A program made the translations under genes and the position numbers. A stretch of DNA of 64,000 nt from JAGNHN01 sp964590645. GTDB taxonomy: Bacteria > Bacteroidota > Bacteroidia > Bacteroidales > JAGNHN01. Below the pieces are notes generated by a model that was given only the letters and a program-made list of their open reading frames with translations, did not search any database and had not been told where the DNA came from. Location of the stretch: positions 10,932-74,931 of the forward strand of contig CAZPYJ010000021.1 in assembly GCA_964590645.1 (NCBI GenBank), given 5' to 3'. Shown here in pieces: positions 8,907 through 18,072 of this stretch; position 1 is the first letter of the stretch, and every line of letters begins with the position of its first letter.

Positions 8907-10088
8907 ATGGAGTGGAATTTTGATGAAATCATAGAAAGAAGCGGTACAGACAGTGTGCAGTATGATCTGAGGAAAACCTTGTTCGGGAAAGAAGACGTCC
9001 TTCCGATGTGGGTGGCGGATATGGACTTTAAAACCCCTGCCTTTGTTATGGAGGCCATCCGGAGGCGTGCCAAACACGAGGTCCTGGGTTATTCTGTTCG
9101 CGGGGAAGGATATCAACAGGCTTTGGTCGACTGGGTGAAAGCCCGTCATAATTGGGAAATCAGCAAAGACTGTATCCTCTTCTCCCCGGGGGTGGTCCCC
9201 GCCCTGTCGATGCTGGTGATGACTTTCACCGAACCGGGAGATAAAGTCATCGTCCAGCCTCCGGTTTATTTCCCCTTTTTCTCTTCTGTTAAACAGAACC
9301 GACGACGCCTTCTTCGCAATCCTCTGTTCAGAAAAGGAAGGCAGTATGTGATGGATCTGGAGCAACTGAAATCACGGATTGATGATCAAACCCGGATGAT
9401 TTTTCTCTGCCATCCCCATAATCCTGTAGGGCGTGCCTGGACAGAAAAGGAGCTGAGGGAGCTGGCCGATATTTGCCTGGAACACCAGATCCTGATGGTG
9501 TCGGATGAGATCCATTGTGACCTTGTGCTTCCCGGACACAGCCATATCCCGCTGGCCAGTCTTTCACCGGAAATAGCGGCACAGACCATCACCTGTATGG
9601 CTCCTTCCAAAACATTTAACCTGGCCGGGCTGGCCACTTCCCACGTGATCATCTCTGACGAGAAACTGCGGAAAAGATTCAATACCACCCTCGAACAGCT
9701 GCACGCAGGGATGGGCAATATCTTCGGGACAGTAGCCGCCGAAGCAGCTTACCGCCAGGGGGACGAATGGCGCAGACAGATGCTGCAATATGTACAAGGC
9801 AATGTGAACTATCTGGATCATTTTCTGAAGTCTCATATCCCGGAGATAAGGATGATCAGGCCGGAAGCCACTTATATGGCCTGGCTGGATTGCCGCGGCT
9901 TGGGGATGGAGGAGCAGGAGCTGAAAGATTTTATGATCTTTAAGGCCGGACTGGGGCTGAACGATGGGCCGATGTTCGGGGAAGGAGGCAAGGGGTATCA
10001 GCGCATCAACCTGGCCTGCCCCCGTTCAAAAGTAGAGCAGGCTACCCGGCAGTTATCGGAGGCCATTATTACGTGGAGGAAAGCCTGA
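8907..10088 (+). CDS. patB: MalY/PatB family PLP-dependent C-S lyase (putative cystathionine beta-lyase)
   Basis: The 393-residue fold-type I aminotransferase-like enzyme has the PLP-binding lysine at about residue 235 in APSKTFNLAGL. The family start MEWNFDEIIERSGTDSVQYD and the motif LPMWVADMDF are diagnostic of the PatB/MalY group. These enzymes cleave cystathionine or cysteine conjugates to a thiol or homocysteine plus pyruvate and ammonia. The ATG at 8907 aligns with the usual family start; a longer frame would add 26 residues that fall in the divergent promoter region. There is no neighbouring Met pathway gene, so the physiological substrate is uncertain. Confidence 0.9.
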   Translation: MEWNFDEIIERSGTDSVQYDLRKTLFGKEDVLPMWVADMDFKTPAFVMEAIRRRAKHEVLGYSVRGEGYQQALVDWVKARHNWEISKDCILFSPGVVPALSMLVMTFTEPGDKVIVQPPVYFPFFSSVKQNRRRLLRNPLFRKGRQYVMDLEQLKSRIDDQTRMIFLCHPHNPVGRAWTEKELRELADICLEHQILMVSDEIHCDLVLPGHSHIPLASLSPEIAAQTITCMAPSKTFNLAGLATSHVIISDEKLRKRFNTTLEQLHAGMGNIFGTVAAEAAYRQGDEWRRQMLQYVQGNVNYLDHFLKSHIPEIRMIRPEATYMAWLDCRGLGMEEQELKDFMIFKAGLGLNDGPMFGEGGKGYQRINLACPRSKVEQATRQLSEAIITWRKA

Positions 10089-10189
10089 GGCTTGCTGCCG
10101 GGCAGGCCCCTATGAATATAACCTCCTGGCAGAGTCTCGCCTGCATCGGGCCAGAGAGGGATTTCCACCTCCTGATCAAGCATTATCCT

Positions 10190-10197
10190 TACTTTTG
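10190..10197 (+). promoter_or_regulatory. candidate -7 promoter box TACTTTTG
   Basis: Matches TAnnTTTG and ends 16 nt before the first glnS ATG. No convincing -33 TTTG was seen at 19-21 nt. Confidence 0.4.
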
Positions 10198-10213
10198 CAG
10201 CTGTTCCTGAACA

Positions 10214-11917
10214 ATGCTGATTATGGAAAATCCTGTAACGGAAAAGAACGAGCAAATCCGCTCCCTGAATTTTATTGAAGAAATCATTGAAAAAGACCTG
10301 GCAGCAGGCAAGAACGAGAAAAGGGTGCACACCCGTTTCCCGCCCGAACCCAATGGATACCTTCACATCGGCCACGCCAAATCAATCTGCCTCAACTTCG
10401 GCCTGGCTGAGCGCTACAATGGGCTGTGTAACCTGCGATTCGACGATACCAATCCGGAAAAAGAAGAACAGGAGTATGTGGATTCCATCACCGAAGATGT
10501 TGGCTGGCTGGGTTTTGAATGGGAGGGGGAAGCACGTTATGCCTCTGATTATTTTGAGCAGTTATATGAATGGGCTGAGCAACTGATCAAGGCAGGCAAG
10601 GCCTATGTGGATGACCAGCCACAGGAAGTCATCTCCGGACAGAGGGGCACACCCACCCGCCCGGGGGAGGAAAGCCCTTTTCGGCAGCGCAGTACTGAAG
10701 AGAACCTGGACCTTTTCCGGAGAATGAAAGCCGGCGAGTATCCCAACGGCAGCCGAGTGCTTAGGGCCCGCATTGATATGGCCTCTCCCAATATGCATAT
10801 GCGCGATCCGGTCCTCTACCGCATCCTACACAGGGAACATCACCGTACCGGAAACAAATGGTGTATTTATCCAATGTACGACTGGGCGCACGGACAATCA
10901 GACTACCTGGAAGGCATTACCCACTCGGTATGCACCCTTGAGTTTGAAATTCATCGTCCGCTATACGACTGGTTCCTGGATCAGCTGGTGGAGCCCGGAG
11001 CCTATCGACCGCGGCAGATAGAGTTCGCCCGCCTCAACCTGAGTTATACCGTGATGAGTAAGAGAAAACTGCTTCAGATGGTGCAGGATCATCACGTGAA
11101 AGGCTGGGATGACCCGCGTATGCCTACCATATCAGGACTCAGAAGACGAGGCTATACTCCGGCATCCATCCGTCGTTTCGCCGACCTGGTGGGGGTAGCC
11201 AAAAGAGACAATGTCATTGATGTGGCCTTGCTGGAGTTTGCAATCAGGGAAGACCTGAATAAGAAAGCAGCCAGGGTAATGGCAGTGCTGGATCCCATTA
11301 AGGTGATCATCACCAATTATCCTGAAGATCAGTTCGAGATGCTGGAGATGATCAATAATCCGGAAGACGAAACGATGGGCAGCCGTGAAATGCCTTTTGG
11401 CCGTGAGCTCTGGATAGAGCGGGAAGATTTTATGGAAAACCCGTCCAGAAAGTATTTTCGCCTTTCCCCGGGAAACGAAGTCCGCTTAAAGAGTGCCTAC
11501 ATCATCCGTTGTGACAAGGTGCTGCACGATCAAGACGGCCGCATTCTTGAACTGCACTGCACCTACGACCCTGAAACCCGCAGCGGAAAAGCGGTGGGCA
11601 GAAAAGTAAAAGGCACCATCCACTGGGTGTCTGCCGCGCACGCCATTGATGCGGAAGTTCGTCTGTACGACCGCCTTTTTATGGACCCTGACCCTGATGG
11701 GCACAAGGACAAGCCATTTCTGGAGTTTCTCAATCCTGATTCTCTGCAGGTGATTCCTCACGCTAAGCTGGAACCCGGCCTCCACTCACTCACAGTGGGT
11801 GAATCAGTGCAATTTGTCCGCCTCGGCTATTTCTGCGTTGATCCGGACAGCACTGCGGAAAAAATGGTTTTCAATCGTACCGTCACCCTGAAAGAAACCT
11901 GGAAAAAAGAGGGGTAG
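10214..11917 (+). CDS. glnS: glutamine--tRNA ligase
   Basis: The 567-residue class Ic aminoacyl-tRNA synthetase attaches glutamine to tRNA-Gln. The HIGH motif is at residues 51-54 inside RFPPEPNGYLHIGHAKSI, where the GlnRS-specific YLHIGHAKS context separates it from GluRS. The KMSKS-loop equivalent is VMSKRKL at about 280-286. The C-terminal half forms the beta-barrel anticodon-binding domains (ITNYPEDQFEMLEMINNPED onward). Length is typical (about 555-570). Either the ATG at 10214 or the one at 10223 could start translation. Its presence implies direct glutaminylation rather than sole reliance on GatCAB. Confidence 0.96.
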   Translation: MLIMENPVTEKNEQIRSLNFIEEIIEKDLAAGKNEKRVHTRFPPEPNGYLHIGHAKSICLNFGLAERYNGLCNLRFDDTNPEKEEQEYVDSITEDVGWLGFEWEGEARYASDYFEQLYEWAEQLIKAGKAYVDDQPQEVISGQRGTPTRPGEESPFRQRSTEENLDLFRRMKAGEYPNGSRVLRARIDMASPNMHMRDPVLYRILHREHHRTGNKWCIYPMYDWAHGQSDYLEGITHSVCTLEFEIHRPLYDWFLDQLVEPGAYRPRQIEFARLNLSYTVMSKRKLLQMVQDHHVKGWDDPRMPTISGLRRRGYTPASIRRFADLVGVAKRDNVIDVALLEFAIREDLNKKAARVMAVLDPIKVIITNYPEDQFEMLEMINNPEDETMGSREMPFGRELWIEREDFMENPSRKYFRLSPGNEVRLKSAYIIRCDKVLHDQDGRILELHCTYDPETRSGKAVGRKVKGTIHWVSAAHAIDAEVRLYDRLFMDPDPDGHKDKPFLEFLNPDSLQVIPHAKLEPGLHSLTVGESVQFVRLGYFCVDPDSTAEKMVFNRTVTLKETWKKEG

Positions 11918-11986
11918 AACAATACGCATTAGTTGCCCTTGTTGCCTCCAGGCTGCGCCTTCAGACATTGACACCTCCCTGTATCC

Positions 11987-12033
11987 CCCCTTAAGGGGAA
12001 TCCCGGCTGTCCGTGAACTTTGCCTGCGGACAG
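11987..12033. repeat. intergenic inverted repeats between glnS and the oxidoreductase gene
   Basis: A 12-bp palindrome CCCCTTAAGGGG (11987-11998) is followed by CTGTCCG (12007-12013), 13 nt, then CGGACAG (12027-12033). No T-run follows, so a standard intrinsic terminator is not obvious. It may be a remnant of a dispersed intergenic repeat or a mobile-element end. No coding sequence was seen in 11918-12199. Confidence 0.45.
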
Positions 12034-12131
12034 GGTGGTGCAGGGCAGAAGGCCTTAGGTAAAACCAGAATAAATAAGTCACCTGCCACCGCTTTCCAAC
12101 CTGGCTTTCACGCTCCGTATCAAAATGTGCT

Positions 12132-12139
12132 TATTTTTG
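12132..12139 (+). promoter_or_regulatory. candidate -7 promoter box TATTTTTG
   Basis: Matches TAnnTTTG and lies 60 nt before the ATG at 12200. A near-match -33 element (TTTC, 12106-12109) is 22 nt upstream. Confidence 0.4.
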
Positions 12140-12199
12140 CCGCACATTGTTATTACAATAACAGAAGGTTGGTTTTTTTGAAAAATTAAGCAGGCTTAA

Positions 12200-15100
12200 A
12201 TGTATACGATAGATAAACACCCTATCCTGAATGTTCCGCAAAGGGAGGAGCATCCCTTCAAATTCAACGGAAAGACCATCACCGGGAAGCTTGGCTTCAC
12301 CATTGCAGCTGCCCTTCACCAGGCAGGCTATCCGGTGCACAGCCACAGCCTCAAAAACCGGGAGCGCAGCCTCGAGTGCGGTATCGGGAAATGCGGTGCC
12401 TGTGAAATGCTGGTGGATGGGGAAATCAAAAGGATTTGCATCACCAAAATTGACCAGGTCTCACGCGTGGATGAGATCCCACGCGAATTCACCCCTCCGC
12501 TCCGCGCACCCGAACGCCAGGAACCCTATAAAGTATTCCGTACTTCGGTGGTCATCGTGGGGGCAGGGCCGGCCGGACTGGCAACCCGTGAATTGCTGAA
12601 TGAACACGGGGTGGATAATATCGTGATCGACAGCAACGATGAGATTGGGGGGCAGTTCCTGATGCAAACCCACCAGTTCTTCTTTTTTGAAAAGGAAAAA
12701 GAGTTCGGCGGCCTCCGCGGCTTTGAAATTGCCCACAACCTGGCCGGAGAAAGCCACGAAGATATCTTCCTGAATTCTACCGTCTGGGATATCCTCGAAG
12801 GCAAGCGGCTGGCAGTGAAAAATATACGTACCGATGAGATTTATTTCGTTGATGCCGACCATCTGGTTGTGGCCACCGGTGCCGTCCCCTTTATGCCCAC
12901 CTTCGAGAACGACGATCTGCCGGGCGTCTACACCGCCGCAGTGGTGCAGAAAATGATGAATACAGAGTTCACCCTGCTGGGGCGGAAAGTGCTTACGGTT
13001 GGTGCAGGTAATATCGGTTACCTGACCTCCTACCAGCTAATGCAGGCCGGCGCCAGCGTCAAGGCCATTCTTGAAGCCCGCCCGGAAGAGGGCGGATTCC
13101 CTGTACAGGCCAACCGGGTACGCCGACTGGGCATTCCCGTGCTGACCAGCCATATCCTTCTCAAAGCCATCCCCAATGAGAAAAGAGATGGCATCATCGG
13201 TGCTGTGGTGGCCCGTGCCGAGAACTTCAAACCCATCGCGGGAACAGAGAAAATCATTTACGACATCGATGCCATCAACATCTGCACAGGCCTGGTTTCC
13301 GATGACCAGCTGCTGATCAAGGGCAATGAGATCTTTGGCCGTCAGTGCTATGGTGCCGGCGATGCCATCCGTATCGGGGAAGGAACAAGCGCAGTGCTCC
13401 GCGGCAAGCAGGTCGCCTACGAGATCCTGCAGGAAATGGGAAAGGGCTACAACTACGATGCTTTCCTGGCGGTCTCCAAAGAGTATATCGACTCTCAGCA
13501 ACATCCCACCCGCGTTATCGAAAGGCCCTATCTGCCTTCTGCAGAGAGAATGAACCAAAAACCTTTCGTCCTGATCGACTGCCTCTATGGCTTTGCCTGC
13601 AACCCCTGTGAGTTTGCCTGTCCGCACGGAGCCATCACAAAAACTTCAACCAGCACGGTGCCTGCCATCGACTTTGAAAAGTGCATCGGTTGTATGGAAT
13701 GTGTTTATCAATGTCCCGGACTGGCTATTTTTGGATACAGCTTTAAAAAGAACTGGCTCTTTCTCCCCATCGAGTATGATGTGCAGGAAGGTGAGGAGGT
13801 GTTTCTTGTGGATAATCAGGGACACAAGCTTGGAGAAGGCGTGATCACCCGCATCTTACGAAAACCCAATAAAACACACATCGCACGGGTGCAAGCCACC
13901 GATATTGAAGGAGAAGCCCTGATGAATGTCAGAGGCTTTATATTGAAAGAACAGTATCCTGAACCGATTGAATTTGCCGGAATGCAGGAGGAGATTGAAT
14001 CGGAAACCTATATCTGCCATTGCGATGATGTCACTTTGAAGGAGATCCTGGACGTAGTGGGCGAACGGAAGTATATTTCCGTGGATGAGATCAAGCATAC
14101 CACCCGTCTGGGGATGGGTGCCTGCCGGGGTAAGCGCTGTATCCCGCGCCTGAAGCAGCTCGTCCGTCCATTGGGCATCAGCATCGTGGGTGAAGCAACA
14201 CCCCGCGGCCCCCTGTCCAACCAGATCGGGATGGGCGAGGTATTCCCCCGTGAGCACAACGATCGTTACATCACCGCTATCCACCATATGAAACTGCACC
14301 GGCAAAAAACCGATGTTTTCATCGCAGGGGGTGGAATCGGGGGCAGTGCCCTCTACCGCTATTTTGCCGAAGCCGGACAAAGTCCGGTGCTGGTGAACTT
14401 TGGCCGGGGGGCTTCCTGGCGGAATATTGCCGGTGGCCGGACGGCATTTACCCTGCCCGAAATCGCCGAAATCGCCAAAGAAAACCACCGCATCTTCATA
14501 GAGCTCCAGGAAGTCAGAAACATTGATTACCGCCTGATTGAGTATGTGACTTTTGCCCACGACGATCCCACCTATGCCGCCCTCGAAGCCTCCAAAGCCT
14601 GGTCAGATGCCTATATGGTGGAACCCAAAGATTTCCGGAAAGAAATATCCCCCTATATGAACCCCGCCCTGAATAAGTATCAGGCGGCACTGCTAACACG
14701 CGATTGCTGGCAGGCAACGCCTGGCAAGGTGATCGACCTGATCCGCAGGATGGGCACGGAAGCCGGGGGACAGATGCTGGAAGATTGTCAACTGCTCGAC
14801 ATCCACCCCGACGGGGATAAGATCCACGCCCTGGTGAAAGATCACGATGGGCGCTTCATCGAGTTTGAATGCAATCATTTTGTGAATGCCCTCGGGCCGG
14901 ACGCTGAAACTTTTGCCCGCAAACTGGGGATCAGCACCGGCCTCTTCCCGGTGAAGCATCAGGCCTTTATCACCCGCCGCCTGCCTTATCTGGGAAAAAA
15001 CAATATCCCATTGCCAATGCTCATCGATCGACGCAACTACAAAGGCTTCACCGCGGTGTATGGCCAGCAGCTGGCGGAAACCGGACAGGTGATCGGTTGC

Positions 15101-15433
15101 GCTTCACCGGCAGTAGAGGCGATGGAGACGGATAAGAATTTGAAGATCAACTCCAAGGAGTTCATTGAAATCGTTTCCGAGATATTTGTGGATTGGATTC
15201 CCCAGCTTTCCAGCGTAGGTTTCCAGGCAGTATGGGCAGGCTATTATATCGAACCGAGAATGTATGTGGATCCGGCAAAAGGCTTGTTTACAGGCCTGCG
15301 CGGACAAGGCTTTATGCTGGGGCAATACCTGGCTAAGCTATACGTGGATGCCGCCCTCGGAAAGCCTGTGCCCTCCTATTTCGAAAGACTGAAGATGGAA
15401 GGCGACGGTTTGCTGGAGAAAGCCTTCAAGTAG
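12200..15433 (+). CDS. multidomain FAD/iron-sulfur amino-acid or opine oxidase-like fusion protein
   Basis: The 1077-residue cytoplasmic redox protein appears to fuse all subunits of an HcnABC/opine-oxidase-type dehydrogenase. Domains in order are: [2Fe-2S] ferredoxin-like domain (Cys60, 65, 68, 80); FAD/NAD-binding pyridine nucleotide-disulfide oxidoreductase (GAGPAG at 121-126); a cysteine-rich ferredoxin-like segment (about 461-513, CNPCEFACPHGAI and CIGCMECVYQCPG); a BFD-like [2Fe-2S] domain (about 605-652, CHCDD ... CRGKRC); and a D-amino-acid-oxidase-type FAD domain from about 703 (AGGGIGGSALYRYF) to the end. Families with these parts oxidise glycine, proline, sarcosine or opines and pass electrons to a carrier. 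The substrate cannot be deduced. Confidence 0.85.
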   Translation: MYTIDKHPILNVPQREEHPFKFNGKTITGKLGFTIAAALHQAGYPVHSHSLKNRERSLECGIGKCGACEMLVDGEIKRICITKIDQVSRVDEIPREFTPPLRAPERQEPYKVFRTSVVIVGAGPAGLATRELLNEHGVDNIVIDSNDEIGGQFLMQTHQFFFFEKEKEFGGLRGFEIAHNLAGESHEDIFLNSTVWDILEGKRLAVKNIRTDEIYFVDADHLVVATGAVPFMPTFENDDLPGVYTAAVVQKMMNTEFTLLGRKVLTVGAGNIGYLTSYQLMQAGASVKAILEARPEEGGFPVQANRVRRLGIPVLTSHILLKAIPNEKRDGIIGAVVARAENFKPIAGTEKIIYDIDAINICTGLVSDDQLLIKGNEIFGRQCYGAGDAIRIGEGTSAVLRGKQVAYEILQEMGKGYNYDAFLAVSKEYIDSQQHPTRVIERPYLPSAERMNQKPFVLIDCLYGFACNPCEFACPHGAITKTSTSTVPAIDFEKCIGCMECVYQCPGLAIFGYSFKKNWLFLPIEYDVQEGEEVFLVDNQGHKLGEGVITRILRKPNKTHIARVQATDIEGEALMNVRGFILKEQYPEPIEFAGMQEEIESETYICHCDDVTLKEILDVVGERKYISVDEIKHTTRLGMGACRGKRCIPRLKQLVRPLGISIVGEATPRGPLSNQIGMGEVFPREHNDRYITAIHHMKLHRQKTDVFIAGGGIGGSALYRYFAEAGQSPVLVNFGRGASWRNIAGGRTAFTLPEIAEIAKENHRIFIELQEVRNIDYRLIEYVTFAHDDPTYAALEASKAWSDAYMVEPKDFRKEISPYMNPALNKYQAALLTRDCWQATPGKVIDLIRRMGTEAGGQMLEDCQLLDIHPDGDKIHALVKDHDGRFIEFECNHFVNALGPDAETFARKLGISTGLFPVKHQAFITRRLPYLGKNNIPLPMLIDRRNYKGFTAVYGQQLAETGQVIGCASPAVEAMETDKNLKINSKEFIEIVSEIFVDWIPQLSSVGFQAVWAGYYIEPRMYVDPAKGLFTGLRGQGFMLGQYLAKLYVDAALGKPVPSYFERLKMEGDGLLEKAFK

Positions 15434-15457
15434 CCCGATGCCCTTTCGGAAAAAGTG

Positions 15458-15465
15458 TACATTTG
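15458..15465 (+). promoter_or_regulatory. candidate -7 promoter box TACATTTG
   Basis: Exact TAnnTTTG match, 55 nt before the acetyltransferase ATG at 15521. No -33 box was identified. Confidence 0.4.
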
Positions 15466-15520
15466 AAAGGCAGAGAAGGAAGCCACAGGATGCCGCTGTT
15501 TACCTTTAAAGCCGCAGGAT

Positions 15521-16078
15521 ATGTATAAAAGCAATCGCATCCGCTTGCGCCCCATTGAAGAAAGTGATGCCCCTCTTATCGCGGAAATGCGCTCGGATTT
15601 TGAGGATGTCAGGGCATATATTGGCCGGCCTTTCCCCAATCACGTGGAAGGCGAAAGGGAGTGGATCCGTGGCCTCTACCAGAAAGGCTTCCCCACTTCC
15701 ATTGCAATGGTGGTTGAAGAGCTGGAAAGCAAGGCCTTTATCGGCTTTGTGGTAGCCAGCCAGATCCACTGGGTGCACCGCACTGCAGCATACGGTGTCT
15801 TTTTGCATCGTAATGCCCGAGGCAAAGGCTATTTCAGGGAGGCACAGATTCTTTTCTTTGCCTATCTGTTTCGAGAATTAAATCTTCGAAAGCTTAATTC
15901 CAGTATCATTCCCTACAATCAGGTCGCAATAAAAGTGACAACATCCCTTGGATTTAAACAAGACGGACTGCGTAAGGAACAGATCTTCCAAAATGGGAAA
16001 TATTATGATGAGATGACCATCAGCCTGATGGCATCAGATTTTTTTGCCTCTAATCCAGTGGATGAGATTGTGGTCTGA
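15521..16078 (+). CDS. GNAT family N-acetyltransferase (RimJ/RimL-like)
   Basis: The 185-residue acetyl-CoA-dependent acetyltransferase starts IRLRPIEESDAPLIAEM, the usual GNAT beta1-alpha1 segment. The acetyl-CoA-binding loop is at RNARGKGYFREAQ (a variant of R-x-x-G-x-G/A), and the C-terminal helix/strand NSSIIPYNQVAIKVTTSLGF is the RimJ-type N-x-x-S/A-I-x-x-x-x-x-G-F region. The acceptor (ribosomal protein N terminus, antibiotic or small amine) cannot be told. It stands alone between the oxidoreductase fusion and the yceD-rpmF operon, with its own putative -7 box. Confidence 0.85.
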   Translation: MYKSNRIRLRPIEESDAPLIAEMRSDFEDVRAYIGRPFPNHVEGEREWIRGLYQKGFPTSIAMVVEELESKAFIGFVVASQIHWVHRTAAYGVFLHRNARGKGYFREAQILFFAYLFRELNLRKLNSSIIPYNQVAIKVTTSLGFKQDGLRKEQIFQNGKYYDEMTISLMASDFFASNPVDEIVV

Positions 16079-16268
16079 AACCCATTTCCTCTTGCAGGCT
16101 ATTCAGGCAGGTAATCCGTGGGAAAGACATCAAGATATCCTGCTATTCAAGTCAGAAATCCCTTTCCGCTTCCAAACCCTAAGAATATCAGGGGTCATCT
16201 GACAAAGTTATTTTCCCTTTTGGCAGCGGCATAAAAAAATTGACGCTGGTTCCACCGGGAAACAAATA

Positions 16269-16300
16269 TTTGGCTTTCATCCGATTACTTTATACATTTG
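16269..16300 (+). promoter_or_regulatory. canonical Bacteroidota promoter for yceD-rpmF-plsX-fabH
   Basis: TTTG (16269-16272), a 20-bp spacer, then TACATTTG (16293-16300). This matches the primary sigma-factor consensus of the phylum (TTTG / about 19-21 bp / TAnnTTTG) at both boxes. It ends 21 nt before the proposed GTG start of yceD and rules out the TTG codon inside the -7 box as a start. Confidence 0.8.
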
Positions 16301-16321
16301 CAGCCCCAAATTTTTGACATT

Positions 16322-16855
16322 GTGGAAACACAGGATGATTTTATCATCCCGTTCAAAGGCCTGGCGCTTGGAGAGCATTCTTTTCATTATGAGATAGATG
16401 CTGCGTTCTTTGCGGAACTGGATTATGCGGAATTGCAGAATGCGGAAGTGAGCGTGGATCTTCAGCTGGAACGGCAGGAGCGGATGCTGATCCTGGATTT
16501 TGATATCCGGGGAAGCATAGAAGTGGAGTGTGATCGCTGCCTGGAACCTTTTCCCTTTCCCGTGGAAGGGCAAAGACAGCTGATCATTCAATTTGGTGAT
16601 CATTATGAGGAAGAAGACGACGACATCATTGTGATCCCTTCTGAGGATCATCAGATTGATGTGACGCCACACCTTTACGATTACCTTCTCCTGATGCTAC
16701 CCATAAAACGTGTGCATCCGGAAGATGCACAGGGAAGAAGCGGCTGCAATCCGGATATGCTCAGGAAACTTGAACGGCACGGCGACCCGCCCGGCTACGA
16801 CAGCCGATGGGATGCGCTGAATGATTTGAAAAAGAAATGGAGTGATCAGAAATAA
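16322..16855 (+). CDS. yceD: YceD/DUF177 family protein
   Basis: The DUF177 protein has about 177 residues. YceD is widely encoded directly before rpmF and has been linked to 23S rRNA accumulation and L32 function. The family core is visible as DFDIRGSIEVECDRCLEPFPFPVEGQRQLIIQFG (about residues 58-91), where the CDRCLEPF motif carries the usual cysteine pair. An acidic stretch (EEEDDD) follows, then the conserved DVTPHLYDYLLLMLPIKRVH segment. There is no early ATG; GTG at 16322 is the best start because the alternative TTG overlaps the promoter -7 box. It is the first gene of the rpmF-plsX-fabH operon. Confidence 0.88.
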   Translation: METQDDFIIPFKGLALGEHSFHYEIDAAFFAELDYAELQNAEVSVDLQLERQERMLILDFDIRGSIEVECDRCLEPFPFPVEGQRQLIIQFGDHYEEEDDDIIVIPSEDHQIDVTPHLYDYLLLMLPIKRVHPEDAQGRSGCNPDMLRKLERHGDPPGYDSRWDALNDLKKKWSDQK

Positions 16856-16870
16856 TTTAAGCTTGTTGCT

Positions 16871-17065
16871 ATGGCACATCCTAAACGTAAAATATCCAAA
16901 ACAAGGAGGGATAAGCGCAGAACCCACTACAAAGCGGAAGCCCCTACCCTTGCCAAAGATCCGGTAACCCAGGAGGTACACCGCTTCCATCGTGCACATT
17001 ATGATGTGGATGGAAACCTGTACTATCGGGGTAAGCTTGTAATGGAAAGCAATCGCGAGGCCTAA
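16871..17065 (+). CDS. rpmF: 50S ribosomal protein L32
   Basis: The 64-residue bL32 begins MAHPKRKISKTRRDKRRTHYKA, the near-universal L32 N terminus. The remainder (EVHRFHRAHYDVDGNLYYRGKLV) lacks the four zinc-binding cysteines seen in some L32 proteins, so it is the zinc-free type, as in many Bacteroidota. It follows yceD by 15 nt and precedes plsX by 33 nt in the conserved yceD-rpmF-plsX-fabH arrangement that couples ribosome and lipid synthesis. Confidence 0.97.
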   Translation: MAHPKRKISKTRRDKRRTHYKAEAPTLAKDPVTQEVHRFHRAHYDVDGNLYYRGKLVMESNREA

Positions 17066-17098
17066 TCCCTTGCCGGAGCGCTCAAGCTCCCCCTGAAT

Positions 17099-18064
17099 AT
17101 GAAGGTCGGTCTGGATCTGCTTGGTGGAGATTTCGCACCAGAGGCAACGCTGAATGGAGCCTTGATGGCTCTGGAAGCCCTGCACCCCGAAGATACCCTG
17201 GTTCTTTTTGGAGATGAGCAGGATATGATATCCCGCCTCCGTCGGAAGGATGCGGGATTTTCCCGTTTGGAACTGGTCCACGCCCCGGAACAGATCGGAA
17301 TGAGTGAACACCCAACCAGGGCTTTTACTCAAAAACCCAACTCGAGCATCGTTACCGGGTTTCGCTACCTGAGTGAGGGAGGCATTGACGCCTTTTCCGG
17401 CGCAGGCAATACCGGAGCTATGCTTGTTGGATCTATCTATTCCGTGAATACCATTCAGGGAATCATCCGCCCGGCTACTTCTGCCCTGGTACCCAAAGAA
17501 GACGGAGGGGTAAACCTGCTGATCGATGTGGGAACCAACCCCGATGCCAAACCCGATGTGATGTACCAGTTCGGCCTGCTGGGACATATCTACGCCCGCA
17601 CCGTGATGAATATCAAAAATCCCCGCGTGGGACTGCTGAGCATCGGACACGAAGAAGGCAAAGGCAATCTACTGGTCCAGTCCACCCACGGAATGATGAA
17701 AGACTCCAGGGATTTCAACTTCATAGGAAATGTGGAAAGCCGTGACCTCTTCAAAGATGTAGCTGACGTTATTGTTACCGATGGCTTCACAGGCAATATC
17801 ATCCTGAAACAAACCGAAGCCATTTACCGACTGCTGGTTAAACGAAATCTTGCAGATGATTTCATCCATCGCCTGAACTATGAAAAGTATGGTGGCAGTC
17901 CCATTCTGGGTGTAAATGCCAGCGTGGTAATCGGACACGGCATATCCAATGCCACCGCTATCAAAAATATGATACTTTTATCCGCGGAAATACAAAAATC
18001 GGAACTTCCGGAAAAAATCCGCAAAGCAATGCGCTGCTATCTCGGACGCAACGGCAAAGAATAA
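17099..18064 (+). CDS. plsX: phosphate acyltransferase PlsX
   Basis: The 321-residue PlsX converts acyl-ACP and phosphate to acyl-phosphate for phosphatidic acid synthesis. The family N terminus MKVGLDLLGGDFAPEATLNGA is present, as are FSGAGNTGAMLVGS (about 100-113), PALLIDVGTNPDAKP-like NLLIDVGTNPDAKPD, and VIVTDGFTGNIILKQTE, which contains the conserved TDGF-x-GN. Length is normal. It is 8 nt upstream of the fabH ATG, giving a coupled phospholipid/fatty-acid initiation operon. Confidence 0.96.
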   Translation: MKVGLDLLGGDFAPEATLNGALMALEALHPEDTLVLFGDEQDMISRLRRKDAGFSRLELVHAPEQIGMSEHPTRAFTQKPNSSIVTGFRYLSEGGIDAFSGAGNTGAMLVGSIYSVNTIQGIIRPATSALVPKEDGGVNLLIDVGTNPDAKPDVMYQFGLLGHIYARTVMNIKNPRVGLLSIGHEEGKGNLLVQSTHGMMKDSRDFNFIGNVESRDLFKDVADVIVTDGFTGNIILKQTEAIYRLLVKRNLADDFIHRLNYEKYGGSPILGVNASVVIGHGISNATAIKNMILLSAEIQKSELPEKIRKAMRCYLGRNGKE

Positions 18065-18072
18065 AGGTGTTT

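Noticed and set aside
16298..16321. TTG start for yceD eight codons before the chosen GTG
   Set aside because: The TTG lies inside the -7 box TACATTTG, so it would not be in the transcript.
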